The notes under the pieces: model-generated
Told to the model about the DNA's origin: nothing
Databases searched by the model: none
Seen by the model: the letters and a program-made list of their open reading frames with translations, nothing else
NCBI GenBank assembly: GCA_017942005.1
Contig: JAGAVJ010000027.1
Coordinates: 1 to 64,000 of the forward strand
DNA from: Clostridia bacterium
GTDB lineage: Bacteria > Bacillota > Clostridia > Oscillospirales > CAG-272
Direction: 5' to 3'
Length of the DNA: 64,000 bases
Shown: positions 27,228 through 36,589 of the stretch, one piece after another
How positions within the stretch are numbered: position 1 is the stretch's first letter
Layout of the letters: every line of letters starts with the position of its first letter
Position numbers and translations under genes: made by a program

Positions 27228-28988
27228 ATGAAACAACTTATGATCGGCAATGCAGCGGTCGCACGCGGTGCATATGAAGCGGGTGTCCGCGTCACCGCAT
27301 CCTACCCCGGAACGCCGAGTACAGAAATTACAGAGGTTATGGCAACCTATCCGGCAGACGAAGTCTATGTGGAATGGGCGCCAAACGAGAAGGTGGCATG
27401 CGAAGTAGCAATCGGCGCATCCATTGCCGGTGCGCGCGCACTGACCTGCTGCAAGCACGTCGGTTTGAATGTCATGGCAGACCCGCTCTTCACGGCATCC
27501 TATACCGGTGTCGGCGGCGGCATGGTCGTTGCGGTTGCCGACGACCCCGGCATGCATTCGTCTCAAAACGAACAGGATTCCCGCCATTATGCAGAAGCAG
27601 CCAAGCTTCCCATGCTGGAGCCGTCCGACTCTGAGGAATGTCTTTCGTTTACCCGCCTTGCGTTTACCTTAAGTGAAGAATACGATACTCCGGTTCTGCT
27701 CCGCCTGTCCACCCGCGTTTCCCACTCCCAGAGTCTTGTGGAAACCGCAGAACGCGAAAATGTTCCATTAAAAGAATATAATAAGAACATCTCCAAATAC
27801 GTCATGATGCCTGCGCAGGCAAAGGGGCGTCATGTCGTTGTAGAAGAACGCATGCGGGCATTGACCGCACTGGCAGAAGTCATGCTGGAGATCAATTGCG
27901 TCACACGCAGCAGCCAAACGGTAAACGGCAAAAAAATCGGCGTTATTACAAACGGTATTACCGATATGTACGCGCATGAAGCGCTTGGAGACCGTGTCAG
28001 CTACTTCAAGCTTGGAATGGTCTATCCCCTGCCTGTAGAACGGCTGAAGTTTTTTGCATCCGCATGCGATGAAGTTTACGTCATTGAAGAATTGGATCCT
28101 GTGATTGAAAATCACTGCCGTGCCATCGGTATTCCCGTTCACGGTAAGGAATGCTTTACGATGCTTGGCGAATATACACCTGCGATGATCGCCGCAGCCA
28201 TTCTTGGAGAAGCACCGGCTGAACATGCTGTCATTGATCCGATCCCGATGCGTCCGCCTGTCATGTGTACAGGATGTCCGCACAGAGCGACATATTATGT
28301 CTTAAAGAAGCTGGGACTAACCGTTTCCGGCGATATCGGCTGTTACACGCTCGGTGCGCTTGCTCCCCTTGCCAGCGTGGACACCACCGTCTGTATGGGT
28401 GCGTCCGTTTCCGCCGCACTCGGTATGGCAAAAGCACGCGGAAATGACTTTGCCAAAAAGCTGGTTTCCGTCATCGGCGACTCGACCTTCATGCATTCCG
28501 GCATTACCGGACTTGTGGATATCGTTTACAACAAGGGAATCAACACCGTCATCATTTTAGACAACTCCATCACCGGCATGACCGGTCATCAGGATAACCC
28601 GACCACAGGCAAAACCATCCGCGGTGAAGCCACCAAGGAAGTGGATTTGGAAGCGTTGTGCCATGCGGTCGGCATTGATTGGGTCAAGGTTGCCGATCCG
28701 TTTGATTTAAAGAACTTTGAAGCAGTTGTCCGGGAAGCATGCGCTCTGGAAGCACCCGCAGTTGTCATTGCACAGCGTCCGTGCGCACTCTTGAAAACGG
28801 TCAAGTATACCGGTCACTGCATCATTTCCGACAAGTGCAAAACGTGCGGCATGTGCATGAAGCTCGGCTGTCCTGCCATTTCCAAAAAGGAAGACGGCAC
28901 TGTGGTCATCGACCAGAACCAGTGCAATGGCTGCGGTCTGTGCGTCGGCGTTTGTCCGTTCCATGCCATTGAAAAAGTGGAAGACTGA
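27228..28988 (+). CDS. iorA: Indolepyruvate:ferredoxin oxidoreductase, alpha subunit
   Basis: Thiamine-diphosphate enzyme that oxidatively decarboxylates aryl pyruvates from aromatic amino acids to aryl-acetyl-CoA and reduces ferredoxin. The 586-residue product has the N-terminal pyrimidine-binding half (GNAAVARGAYEAG, SYPGTPSTEI, EVAIGASIAGARAL) and a pyrophosphate-binding half (GCPHRATYYVLKKLG, the ThDP motif GDSTFMHSG..NNS-like IILDNSITGMTGHQDNPTTG). A C-terminal ferredoxin domain carries two 4Fe-4S motifs, CKTCGMCMKLGCP and CNGCGLCVGVCP. The beta subunit follows after 15 nt. The ATG is preceded by a stem-loop rather than directly by its SD. Confidence 0.96.
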   Translation: MKQLMIGNAAVARGAYEAGVRVTASYPGTPSTEITEVMATYPADEVYVEWAPNEKVACEVAIGASIAGARALTCCKHVGLNVMADPLFTASYTGVGGGMVVAVADDPGMHSSQNEQDSRHYAEAAKLPMLEPSDSEECLSFTRLAFTLSEEYDTPVLLRLSTRVSHSQSLVETAERENVPLKEYNKNISKYVMMPAQAKGRHVVVEERMRALTALAEVMLEINCVTRSSQTVNGKKIGVITNGITDMYAHEALGDRVSYFKLGMVYPLPVERLKFFASACDEVYVIEELDPVIENHCRAIGIPVHGKECFTMLGEYTPAMIAAAILGEAPAEHAVIDPIPMRPPVMCTGCPHRATYYVLKKLGLTVSGDIGCYTLGALAPLASVDTTVCMGASVSAALGMAKARGNDFAKKLVSVIGDSTFMHSGITGLVDIVYNKGINTVIILDNSITGMTGHQDNPTTGKTIRGEATKEVDLEALCHAVGIDWVKVADPFDLKNFEAVVREACALEAPAVVIAQRPCALLKTVKYTGHCIISDKCKTCGMCMKLGCPAISKKEDGTVVIDQNQCNGCGLCVGVCPFHAIEKVED

Positions 28989-29003
28989 GGAGGAAGACGG
29001 AAT

Positions 29004-29582
29004 ATGAATTCATCTGTCAATATTATGATCGTCGGCGTCGGCGGTCAGGGAACCCTGCTTGCAAGCCGTATTCTCGGCAATGTGCTTGTCAAGGAAGGAC
29101 ACGACGTCAAGGTCTCCGAGGTTCACGGCATGAGCCAGCGCGGCGGCAGCGTCGTCACCTATGTCAAATACGGTGAAAAGGTATACTCTCCCATCATCGG
29201 GGAAGGAGAGGCGGATATCATCCTGGCGTTTGAACAGCTGGAAGCGTATCGCGCACTGCCGTATTTGAAAAAAGACGGTACGATGATCACCGCAACCCAG
29301 TGCATTGATCCGATGCCGGTCATCATTGGCGCTGCAAGCTATCCGGAACAGCTCTGCGAAAAAATCGCGGCAAAAGCAAATCTGATCACCTGCGACGCAC
29401 TCGCCATGGCAAAGGAAGCCGGTACCGATAAGGCTGCCAATGTGGTTTTAATCGGTATTCTGGCAAAACGAACCGACATTCCGCACGATACCTGGGTGGA
29501 AGTGCTGAAAACCACCGTTCCCCCAAAATTTCTTGACGTCAATCTCCGTGCATTTGAGATGGGATATACCTATTCCATGTGA
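29004..29582 (+). CDS. iorB: Indolepyruvate:ferredoxin oxidoreductase, beta subunit
   Basis: Partner of IorA and the gamma-domain-like subunit of the 2-oxoacid:ferredoxin oxidoreductase family. The 192-residue length is typical. It has the family start IMIVGVGGQGTLLASRIL, the EVHGMSQRGGSVVTYVKYG segment, and GEADIILAFEQLEA. A strong GAGGAGGAAG SD lies in the 15-nt gap after iorA. It is the last gene of the operon, followed by repeat B and a strong terminator. Confidence 0.95.
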   Translation: MNSSVNIMIVGVGGQGTLLASRILGNVLVKEGHDVKVSEVHGMSQRGGSVVTYVKYGEKVYSPIIGEGEADIILAFEQLEAYRALPYLKKDGTMITATQCIDPMPVIIGAASYPEQLCEKIAAKANLITCDALAMAKEAGTDKAANVVLIGILAKRTDIPHDTWVEVLKTTVPPKFLDVNLRAFEMGYTYSM

Positions 29583-29595
29583 GTTTGATTTCAAT

Positions 29596-29650
29596 GAGGA
29601 GGTGCTTTTTGAAAAAAGCACCTCCTCGAACTCCTCCGCAAAAACTTTTA
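29596..29650. repeat. Intergenic repeat B, copy 2
   Basis: GAGGAGGTGC (29596-29605), a T5-G-A6 core and GCACCTCCTC (29618-29627) form a perfect palindrome. The right flank CGAACTCCTCCGCAAAAACT matches the copy at 36449 almost base for base, and the copy at 15503 is inverted. Confidence 0.8.
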
Positions 29651-29673
29651 ATGAACAAAATACCATGCAAGCC

Positions 29674-29715
29674 GGGCTGCTGCAAGTTTTCAATTTGCAG
29701 CAGCCCCTCTTTTTT
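29674..29715 (+). terminator. Rho-independent terminator of the ior operon (GGGCTGCTGCAA hairpin)
   Basis: GGGCTGCTGCAA (29674-29685) pairs perfectly with TTGCAGCAGCCC (29695-29706), followed by CTC and six T. The same stem sequence is found at 31992, 37979 and 59983 in other roles. Confidence 0.92.
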
Positions 29716-29820
29716 CTGTTAAGAGGACTTCTGCATATGGTATGTTTTCCCTTTTTCAAGCCATAATCCGAACACTTTGTAACATTATCATAAACGCGCC
29801 GATTTCTGCCGAAAAAACAC

Positions 29821-29849
29821 TTGCGCAAACATTTATTTTGTGATATAAT
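29821..29849 (+). promoter_or_regulatory. Promoter of uvrB
   Basis: TTGCGC (29821-29826), a 17-nt spacer and an extended TGA-TATAAT -10 (29841-29849), 52 nt before the uvrB start. From 29716 to 29820 nothing else is seen, and no LexA/DinR-like GAAC-N4-GTTC box was recognised. Confidence 0.8.
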
Positions 29850-29901
29850 GTTGATACAGAAAAACAAGCGTTTTGAATCCATTTTGCAGGGGGACTTGTA
29901 T

Positions 29902-31953
29902 ATGGCAAAAAAACAGGCGGCAAACAGCAGTGCCGCGTCCAATCACGACAGAAAATTCCAGCTTGTCTCAGAATATCAGCCAACCGGAGATCAGCCGCAG
30001 GCAATCGACCGTTTATGCGCCGGTATTGAAGCGGGCATGAAAAATCAGACGCTGCTTGGCGTCACCGGCTCCGGCAAAACCTTCACCATGGCAAATATCA
30101 TCGCGCGTATGAACCGCCCGACACTGGTGCTTGCCCACAACAAAACCCTTGCAGCACAGCTGTGTTCGGAATTTCGTGAGTTTTTTCCGCACAACGCTGT
30201 GGAATATTTTGTCTCCTATTACGAATACTATCAGCCGGAAGCCTACATTCCCGGCAAGGATATGTATATCGAAAAAGATTCCATGATCAACGATGAAATC
30301 GATATGCTGCGCCACTCCGCAACCTCCTCCCTTTTAGAGCGGCGGGACGTCATCATCGTCTCGTCGGTTTCCTGTATTTATTCCCTCGGTGACCCGCAGG
30401 AATATAAGAAACAATTGCTCGGTGTCCGCCCCGGTTTACAGATGGAACGCGACGAATTTATCGAACGGTTGATTCGTATCAGCTATGACCGCAATGACTT
30501 TTCTTTTACCCGTGATAAATTCCGGGTTCGCGGCGATACGGTCGATGTCTTCCCCGCCTCCATGCATGACAAAGCGGTGCGCGTGGAATTCTTCGGAGAC
30601 GAAATTGACCGTGTCTCCCTCATCAATGTGGTAACAGGAGAGATCACGGAAAACCTGAGCTATTACCCCATTTACCCTGCTACACACTATGCGGTGTCCG
30701 ACGAAAAACGGGAGCAGGCGTACCGCATGATTGAAGACGAAATGCTGGAACGCATCGACTTTTTCCGTGCGCAAAACAAGCTGATTGAAGCGCAGCGCAT
30801 TGAGGAGAGAACACGCTATGACCTGGAAATGCTGCGCGAAATCGGCTTTTGCTCCGGCGTGGAAAACTATTCCCGTGTGATGAGCGGACGCGACCCCGGT
30901 TCCACTCCCTATACGCTGTTAGACTTTTTCCCGGACGATTTCTTGCTGTTCGTCGATGAATCGCATGTGACACTGCCGCAGGTGCGGGGCATGAGCGGCG
31001 GCGACCATGCACGGAAGAAAAATCTTATCGACTATGGCTTTCGCCTGCCGTCTGCCTTTGATAACCGTCCGCTTTGCTTTGAAGAGTTTGAGACAAAGTT
31101 AAATCAGACCATCTTTGTCAGCGCAACCCCGTCCGATTATGAAAAATATCACTCCGCACAGCAGGTAGAGCAGCTGATTCGTCCGACGGGACTATTGGAC
31201 CCTGAGGTGGAGGTTCGCCCGATTGAAGGGCAGATTGACGATTTGCTCGGGGAAATTCGGTGTCGTGCGGAACGCGGAGAACGTGTCCTTGTCACAACAC
31301 TGACCAAGAAAATGGCAGAGGACCTGACCGAATATCTCGAATCCAACCGGGTGCGCGTCCGGTACATCCATCATAATGTGGAAACCATGGAACGTACCGA
31401 AATTCTGCGTGATCTGCGTCTGGGCGTATTTGATGTACTTGTCGGCATCAACCTGCTCAGAGAAGGCATCGACCTGCCGGAGGTCTCTTTGGTCGCCGTT
31501 TTGGACGCGGATAAGGAAGGACTACTGCGCTCGGAAACATCCCTTGTCCAAACCATCGGACGAGCCGCGCGGAATGCCGACGGTAAGGTCATTCTGTATG
31601 CGGACACCATCACACGTTCCATGCGTGCCGCCATTGACGAAACAACCCGGCGCCGTGCCATCCAGATGAAGTACAACGAAGAACACGGCATTATCCCCAA
31701 AACCATTGTCAAGCCGGTACGCGATGTCATTGAACTGCGTGCCAAGGACGAAATTGCGGCTGCTTCCGGACGCGGCAAAAAAGCAGGCAAAAAGAAGGAC
31801 GCGATACCGGTATCGCAGGCAGAACGCGACGCTTTGATCGAACAGCTGTCCGAGGAGATGAAGCTTGCGGCAAAGAACCTGGAATTTGAACGCGCCGCAT
31901 ATCTGCGTGACCGGATCAACGATATCAAGAAAGCGTCTGCCACATCAAGATAA
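29902..31953 (+). CDS. uvrB: UvrABC system protein B
   Basis: Damage-verifying helicase-like subunit of nucleotide excision repair. The ATG at 29902 has AGGGGGA upstream and gives the usual short N-terminus. The 683-residue protein has Walker A GVTGSGKT (about residue 55), the beta-hairpin [12 protein letters not shown] that clamps [16 protein letters not shown] (motif II), SATP, the C-terminal helicase motifs [14 protein letters not shown] and QTIGRAARN, and a final UVR motif for UvrC contact ([19 protein letters not shown]). A Lys/Gly-rich spacer precedes that motif. uvrA follows after 82 nt. Confidence 0.97.
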   Translation: MAKKQAANSSAASNHDRKFQLVSEYQPTGDQPQAIDRLCAGIEAGMKNQTLLGVTGSGKTFTMANIIARMNRPTLVLAHNKTLAAQLCSEFREFFPHNAVEYFVSYYEYYQPEAYIPGKDMYIEKDSMINDEIDMLRHSATSSLLERRDVIIVSSVSCIYSLGDPQEYKKQLLGVRPGLQMERDEFIERLIRISYDRNDFSFTRDKFRVRGDTVDVFPASMHDKAVRVEFFGDEIDRVSLINVVTGEITENLSYYPIYPATHYAVSDEKREQAYRMIEDEMLERIDFFRAQNKLIEAQRIEERTRYDLEMLREIGFCSGVENYSRVMSGRDPGSTPYTLLDFFPDDFLLFVDESHVTLPQVRGMSGGDHARKKNLIDYGFRLPSAFDNRPLCFEEFETKLNQTIFVSATPSDYEKYHSAQQVEQLIRPTGLLDPEVEVRPIEGQIDDLLGEIRCRAERGERVLVTTLTKKMAEDLTEYLESNRVRVRYIHHNVETMERTEILRDLRLGVFDVLVGINLLREGIDLPEVSLVAVLDADKEGLLRSETSLVQTIGRAARNADGKVILYADTITRSMRAAIDETTRRRAIQMKYNEEHGIIPKTIVKPVRDVIELRAKDEIAAASGRGKKAGKKKDAIPVSQAERDALIEQLSEEMKLAAKNLEFERAAYLRDRINDIKKASATSR

Positions 31954-31982
31954 ACAGTCTGAGAACGAATTTTGCACAAATA

Positions 31983-32035
31983 GAAAGGAAGGGGTTGTTG
32001 CAAATTGAAATTTGCGACAGCCCGGGTTATCATTC
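31983..32035 (+). promoter_or_regulatory. SD-hairpin-start leader of uvrA
   Basis: GAAAGGAAG (31983-31991) is followed at once by a long hairpin (31992-32006 with 32009-32023, two G-T pairs, tight loop) and then 12 nt before the ATG at 32036. The stem belongs to the GGGYTGTTGCAA hairpin family that ends the ior operon. Confidence 0.7.
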
Positions 32036-32665
32036 ATGGCATCACAGTATTTAACCGTCAAAGGCGTTCGTGTCAACAACCTGAAAAATGTTGACCTGAC
32101 CATTCCGCGCGACAAGCTGGTTATTTTTACCGGACTGTCCGGTTCCGGAAAATCGTCGCTTGCCTTTGATACCATATATGCAGAAGGACACCGCCGCTTT
32201 GTGGAATCGCTGTCCTCCTACGCCCGCATGTTTCTTGGACAGATGGACAAGCCAGATATCGACGCAATTGAAGGACTGTCTCCCGCCATTTCCATTGATC
32301 AGAAGACCACATCGAAAAATCCGCGTTCTACGGTCGGAACGGTAACGGAAATCTATGACTATCTGCGCCTTTTATACGCACGCATCGGTATTCCGCACTG
32401 TCCTGTCTGCGGCAAGGAAATACGGCAGCAGACCGTAGACCAGATTCTGGATAAAATCTGTACCCTGCCGCCCCGTACCAAGCTGCTGGTGTTGGCGCCG
32501 ATTGTCCGCGCCAAAAAAGGGATGCATGAAAAAGTTTTTGAGGACGCAAAGAAGAGCGGTTATGTCCGTGTACGTGTCGACGGCTCTATGTACGAGCTGT
32601 CTGAAGAAATCGTACTGGATAAAAATAAAAGCATACCATTGAAATTGTCGTTGACCGTCTTGTGA
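32036..32665 (+). CDS. uvrA: UvrA, N-terminal fragment (frameshifted gene)
   Basis: Encodes the first ~200 residues of excinuclease subunit [22 protein letters not shown] with Walker [10 protein letters not shown], the [14 protein letters not shown] segment, the Q-loop region [17 protein letters not shown], and the first half of the zinc/UvrB-binding insert starting at HCPVCG. True homology stops near 32627; the remaining residues before the TGA at 32663 are out of frame. Resuming in the next frame restores [12 protein letters not shown], so one A appears to be missing in the AATAAAAGCAT run (32624-32634). The downstream fragment carries the rest of the protein. Confidence 0.9.
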   Translation: MASQYLTVKGVRVNNLKNVDLTIPRDKLVIFTGLSGSGKSSLAFDTIYAEGHRRFVESLSSYARMFLGQMDKPDIDAIEGLSPAISIDQKTTSKNPRSTVGTVTEIYDYLRLLYARIGIPHCPVCGKEIRQQTVDQILDKICTLPPRTKLLVLAPIVRAKKGMHEKVFEDAKKSGYVRVRVDGSMYELSEEIVLDKNKSIPLKLSLTVL

Positions 32666-34944
32666 TGAAAGAAGACATCCGCTCCCGCCTGTCGGACTCC
32701 GTAGAAGCGGCGCTGCATCTCGCCGACGGCAATCTGCTCATTTCTCTCCCAGGTCCCGATGCCCCGGAAGGCTTTGATGAAGAAATGTCCTTCTCCCAAA
32801 GCTTCGCCTGCGAAGAACATAATTTTTCGATTGGGGAGCTTGCACCGCGTATGTTTTCATTCAACAACCCAATGGGTGCTTGCGAACACTGCGCTGGTAT
32901 CGGCGAAATGCGCGTCATCAATCCGGACAAAGTGATTCCAGATAAATCGCTGTCCTTGGCAGATGGTGCGGTCGTCGTCAATGGCTTCAAGTCGCTGGAA
33001 GACAGCACGTGGTCACGTCCAATTTTTGACGCAATCGGTGAAAAATATGGCTTTACACTGAAAACACCGATTGAAGACTATTCCGAAAAAGCGCTGCATG
33101 CACTTTTATGGGGCACCGGAAATGAAACCTTCACCATTACCCGTTCCTTTGATACCAGAGTACAGAATACCAGCATGAAATGGGAAGGCTTGATTCATAA
33201 AATTACGGAGCGCATGAACTGGGAAAAATCCGATTATTACGACCAGTTTGTCGATGACACCCCATGCCCGAAATGCAAAGGCAGAAGACTGAATCCTGCG
33301 GTTCTGGCAGTCACGGTCAACGGCAAAAACATTGACGAATTCTGCTCTCAGTCCGTATCTGATGCACTTGCGTTTGTCAACACTCTGGACGGTGTACTCA
33401 CCGAAACAGAGCTTCAGATTGCCGGTGAAATTCTAAAAGAAATCCGTGCGCGTCTCGGATTCCTTGTCAATGTGGGACTGGAGTATCTGACCCTGTCCCG
33501 CCGCGCCGGAACGCTTTCCGGCGGAGAAGCACAGCGTATCCGATTGGCAACGCAGATTGGTTCGTCTCTGATGGGCGTTTTATACATTCTCGATGAACCG
33601 TCCATCGGACTGCATCAGCGCGATAACCACAAGCTGATTGAAACCCTGCAAAACCTGCGTGACGTCGGCAACTCCGTTATCGTGGTAGAACACGATGAAG
33701 AAACCATGCTGTCCTCCGACTATATCGTGGATATCGGTCCGGGTGCAGGCATTCACGGCGGTCAGATTGTCGCACAGGGAACGCCGGAGGAAATCATGGC
33801 AAATCCGGACTCCATCACAGGCTGCTATTTATCCGGCAGAAAATGCATTCCCCTGCCGAAGGAACGCCGTCCCGGCAACGGAAAGACCTTGCGTGTCGTT
33901 GGCGCGAAGGAAAACAACTTGAAGAATCTCACCGTTGATTTCCCGCTGGGATTGTTTCTGTGTGTGACAGGCGTCTCCGGTTCTGGTAAATCGTCGCTTG
34001 TCAACACCATTCTGTACCGTTCTCTTGCCAAAAATCTGAACCGTGCCATCGCCTATCCCGGAAAGCATACGCGCATCGAAGGACTGGAGGCGCTTGACAA
34101 GGTCATACAGATCGATCAAAGCCCCATCGGACGCACACCGCGTTCCAATCCCGCTACGTATACAGGGTTGTTTACCGATATCCGCAATCTGTTTGCACAA
34201 ACCATAGAAGCCAAAAAACGCGCCTATACCGCCGGGCGCTTCTCCTTCAATATCAAGGGCGGACGCTGTGAAGCCTGTGAGGGTGACGGCGTAAAGTGTA
34301 TCGAGATGCATTTTCTGCCGGACGTTTATGTCACCTGTGATGTCTGTAAAGGAAAGCGCTATAACCATGATACGCTCGCGTGTACCTATAAGGGCAAAAA
34401 TATCTCCGACGTACTGGAAATGTCGGTAGAAGAAGGTCTGCAATTCTTTTCCAATCTGCCGCGGCTGGCAAACAAGCTGCAAACACTGTATGACGTTGGG
34501 CTTGGCTATATCAAAATCGGTCAGTCCTCTACAACGCTTTCCGGCGGCGAAGCACAGCGCATCAAGCTGGCAACGGAGCTTTCCCGTCGTGCCACAGGAC
34601 GCACGGTGTATATCCTTGACGAACCAACGACCGGTCTGCATGCCGCAGACGTTGCAAAGCTGATCGAAGTGCTGCAGCGGTTGGTTGATGCCGGAAACTC
34701 TGTCATCGTTATTGAACACAACCTCGACATGATCAAAACCGCCGACTATATCATTGACCTCGGACCGGAAGGCGGAGACGGCGGCGGTACCATTGTCGCA
34801 ACCGGCACACCGGAGGACATCGCCGCAAATCCGGTATCCTACACCGGTCAGTATTTAAAGCCGCTATTGGAGCGCGATGCCGCACGTGCAAAGACAAGTG
34901 CTGCAAAAATACAGACAGAACCCGAACAGAACCCGGAAACCTGA
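32662..34944 (+). CDS. uvrA: UvrA, C-terminal fragment (frameshifted gene)
   Basis: Carries the other ~760 residues of UvrA. It completes the damage-recognition insert and the first ABC signature ([19 protein letters not shown]) with Walker [12 protein letters not shown]. It then holds the whole second ATPase: [11 protein letters not shown], zinc-finger cysteines CEACEGDG and [23 protein letters not shown] and [11 protein letters not shown]. The frame opens in a GTG that overlaps the TGA of the upstream fragment. Conserved UvrA sequence lies upstream of that GTG in this frame, so it is a broken gene and not two natural subunits. Either the strain lacks UvrA or the read has a one-base error. 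Confidence 0.92.
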   Translation: MMKEDIRSRLSDSVEAALHLADGNLLISLPGPDAPEGFDEEMSFSQSFACEEHNFSIGELAPRMFSFNNPMGACEHCAGIGEMRVINPDKVIPDKSLSLADGAVVVNGFKSLEDSTWSRPIFDAIGEKYGFTLKTPIEDYSEKALHALLWGTGNETFTITRSFDTRVQNTSMKWEGLIHKITERMNWEKSDYYDQFVDDTPCPKCKGRRLNPAVLAVTVNGKNIDEFCSQSVSDALAFVNTLDGVLTETELQIAGEILKEIRARLGFLVNVGLEYLTLSRRAGTLSGGEAQRIRLATQIGSSLMGVLYILDEPSIGLHQRDNHKLIETLQNLRDVGNSVIVVEHDEETMLSSDYIVDIGPGAGIHGGQIVAQGTPEEIMANPDSITGCYLSGRKCIPLPKERRPGNGKTLRVVGAKENNLKNLTVDFPLGLFLCVTGVSGSGKSSLVNTILYRSLAKNLNRAIAYPGKHTRIEGLEALDKVIQIDQSPIGRTPRSNPATYTGLFTDIRNLFAQTIEAKKRAYTAGRFSFNIKGGRCEACEGDGVKCIEMHFLPDVYVTCDVCKGKRYNHDTLACTYKGKNISDVLEMSVEEGLQFFSNLPRLANKLQTLYDVGLGYIKIGQSSTTLSGGEAQRIKLATELSRRATGRTVYILDEPTTGLHAADVAKLIEVLQRLVDAGNSVIVIEHNLDMIKTADYIIDLGPEGGDGGGTIVATGTPEDIAANPVSYTGQYLKPLLERDAARAKTSAAKIQTEPEQNPET

Positions 34945-34952
34945 GAACACAC

Positions 34953-36431
34953 ATGAAACACGCACGTTATCCACAAGTTTGTTCCTTATTCTTACTTTTA
35001 TGCGTACTGCTCTGGCAGATGACTGTACCGGTTTCCGCCGGCAGTGACGCCGGAATTTCCTTTGACGATGTTCCTATAACCAGCTGGTACTATCAAAGTG
35101 TACAGCACATCTCAGAGGAAAAGCTGATGATCGGCACATCCGAACATTGCTTCTCCCCGGAAAAGCCGATCACAGGTGCGGAGGGGCTGGTACTCCTCGC
35201 ACGGGTGCACGCCAACCTTACGCAAAATCCCGATGCACTGCTGACACAAAGCGCCGCAGACAAGATATGGTATCAAAAATTTTACGATTACTGCATGGAT
35301 GCCGGTCTGCTTGATGAAACATCCTCTGCCATTCTCGATACTTCCATGATGCAGCCGCTTACCCGTGCACAGCTGCTTGTCCTGCTTTCCGCACTGCCAG
35401 ACACAGCCTGGACAGTATGCAATTCGATTGCGGACGGTGTTATCCCCGACGTTTCTCTGTCCGCTTCTTATGCAGAAGCGGTCTACCGTGCATACCGTGC
35501 CGGTATTACGGTCGGCGTTGATGCAGACGGAAATTTTCATCCGGATGGTACCATCTCCCGTGCAGAAGTTGCCGCCATTCTCATCCGTATCATTGACCCT
35601 TCCATGCGAATCTCTGTGACGCTTCCCGCCAATGAAATCATCGTCTACAATGCACTCGGCGAAAAAGCAGCAATTCCGCCATCTTACAAGGACGACTATC
35701 TCGCACACGGATGGCGCATGACACCGCCAACCGATGCGTTTTCTGCTGAAGCGCTTTTAAACGATGCCGTATTATCTCCCACTGCGACCGGATATCAGGC
35801 GCTTGACGATCAAATCGACGCGGTCTTCTCAAAAATTCTGACACAAGACATGACCACCTATGAAAAAGTCAAAGCATGTTATGATTATCTGGTTTCCGAA
35901 TGCACCTACGGAAAAAGTCCCGCTTCCGGAAACCACCGTGCATTATACCGTGATAATCCCTATACGCTTTCGGAATCGGCTGCTTCCGCCTTGTCCCTGT
36001 TCACTGTGAATCCCAGCCTTTCTGGCGATCGCGGCTACGACTATTTTGCTGCGGCGGTCAAAGAGGGCGCGCTTGAAGCCTATGCCGCCATGTATGCCGC
36101 GGAACTGTTTGACGGTATGACCGGCTGGTGTGATCATTATTCTTCCGCCTTTGCTGTTATGATGCGCCGCATCGGACTTCCGTGCTGCCCGTTGTACGTG
36201 GATTCCAAGCTTGGTGACGGATACAAGCCGCATATGACGGTCATTGTGACCGTCGGCGGTGTTGACTGCATCTTCGATCCGCAGATCGAAGCGGTTCTTG
36301 TTGGAAATACCGGAAAAAACCAGCATAAGCGCTTCTGCCGTCCGATATCGGAAATGACTGCGGAATACTGTCATCTGGAAGACCTTGCATTCTGCCGGAT
36401 GCAGTTCGGCACATTTTGCTGTGATACATAA
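34953..36431 (+). CDS. Secreted SLH-domain transglutaminase-like protein
   Basis: The N-terminal signal peptide (LLLCVLLWQMTVPVSAG) is followed by three S-layer homology repeats (about residues 30-215), for example ISFDDVPITSWYYQSVQHISE and FHPDGTISRAEVAAILIRI, which anchor proteins to secondary cell-wall polymers. The C-terminal half (about 285-490) is a transglutaminase/protease-like papain fold with the triad Cys in GWCDHYSSAFAVMMRRIGLP, His in KPHMTVIV and Asp in CIFDPQIE. Likely cell-surface protease, amidase or cross-linker; the substrate is unknown. It starts 8 nt after uvrA with no strong SD, so it may be read through from uvrBA. Confidence 0.88.
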   Translation: MKHARYPQVCSLFLLLCVLLWQMTVPVSAGSDAGISFDDVPITSWYYQSVQHISEEKLMIGTSEHCFSPEKPITGAEGLVLLARVHANLTQNPDALLTQSAADKIWYQKFYDYCMDAGLLDETSSAILDTSMMQPLTRAQLLVLLSALPDTAWTVCNSIADGVIPDVSLSASYAEAVYRAYRAGITVGVDADGNFHPDGTISRAEVAAILIRIIDPSMRISVTLPANEIIVYNALGEKAAIPPSYKDDYLAHGWRMTPPTDAFSAEALLNDAVLSPTATGYQALDDQIDAVFSKILTQDMTTYEKVKACYDYLVSECTYGKSPASGNHRALYRDNPYTLSESAASALSLFTVNPSLSGDRGYDYFAAAVKEGALEAYAAMYAAELFDGMTGWCDHYSSAFAVMMRRIGLPCCPLYVDSKLGDGYKPHMTVIVTVGGVDCIFDPQIEAVLVGNTGKNQHKRFCRPISEMTAEYCHLEDLAFCRMQFGTFCCDT

Positions 36432-36448
36432 AATAACGTGAACTCAAT

Positions 36449-36571
36449 GAGGAGGTGCTTTTTGAAAAAAGCACCTCCTCAAACTCCTCCGCAAAAACTT
36501 TTAAGGTTATTCATTTGAAAGTTTTTTGGGGTTGCCCAAGCGGCGGGGATTTTTTTCAAAAAATCCCGGGG
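36449..36571. repeat. Intergenic repeat B, copy 3, plus a second A/T-core palindrome
   Basis: GAGGAGGTGC...GCACCTCCTC (36449-36480) with the flank AAACTCCTCCGCAAAAACTT repeats 29596-29650. A further palindrome GGGGATTTTTTTCAAAAAAT (with CCCGGGG) covers 36545-36571. Together they occupy the gap between two convergent genes. Confidence 0.75.
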
Positions 36572-36589
36572 AGCGCGTACGCATCGAAC

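Noticed and set aside
29716..29901. SOS (LexA/DinR) operator upstream of uvrB
   Set aside because: No GAAC-N4-GTTC or CGAAC palindrome was found near the promoter.
32627..32665. Programmed -1 frameshift in uvrA
   Set aside because: There is no X-XXY-YYZ slippery heptamer, and re-pairing of the P-site lysine tRNA would be on TAA; UvrA is not known to be recoded.
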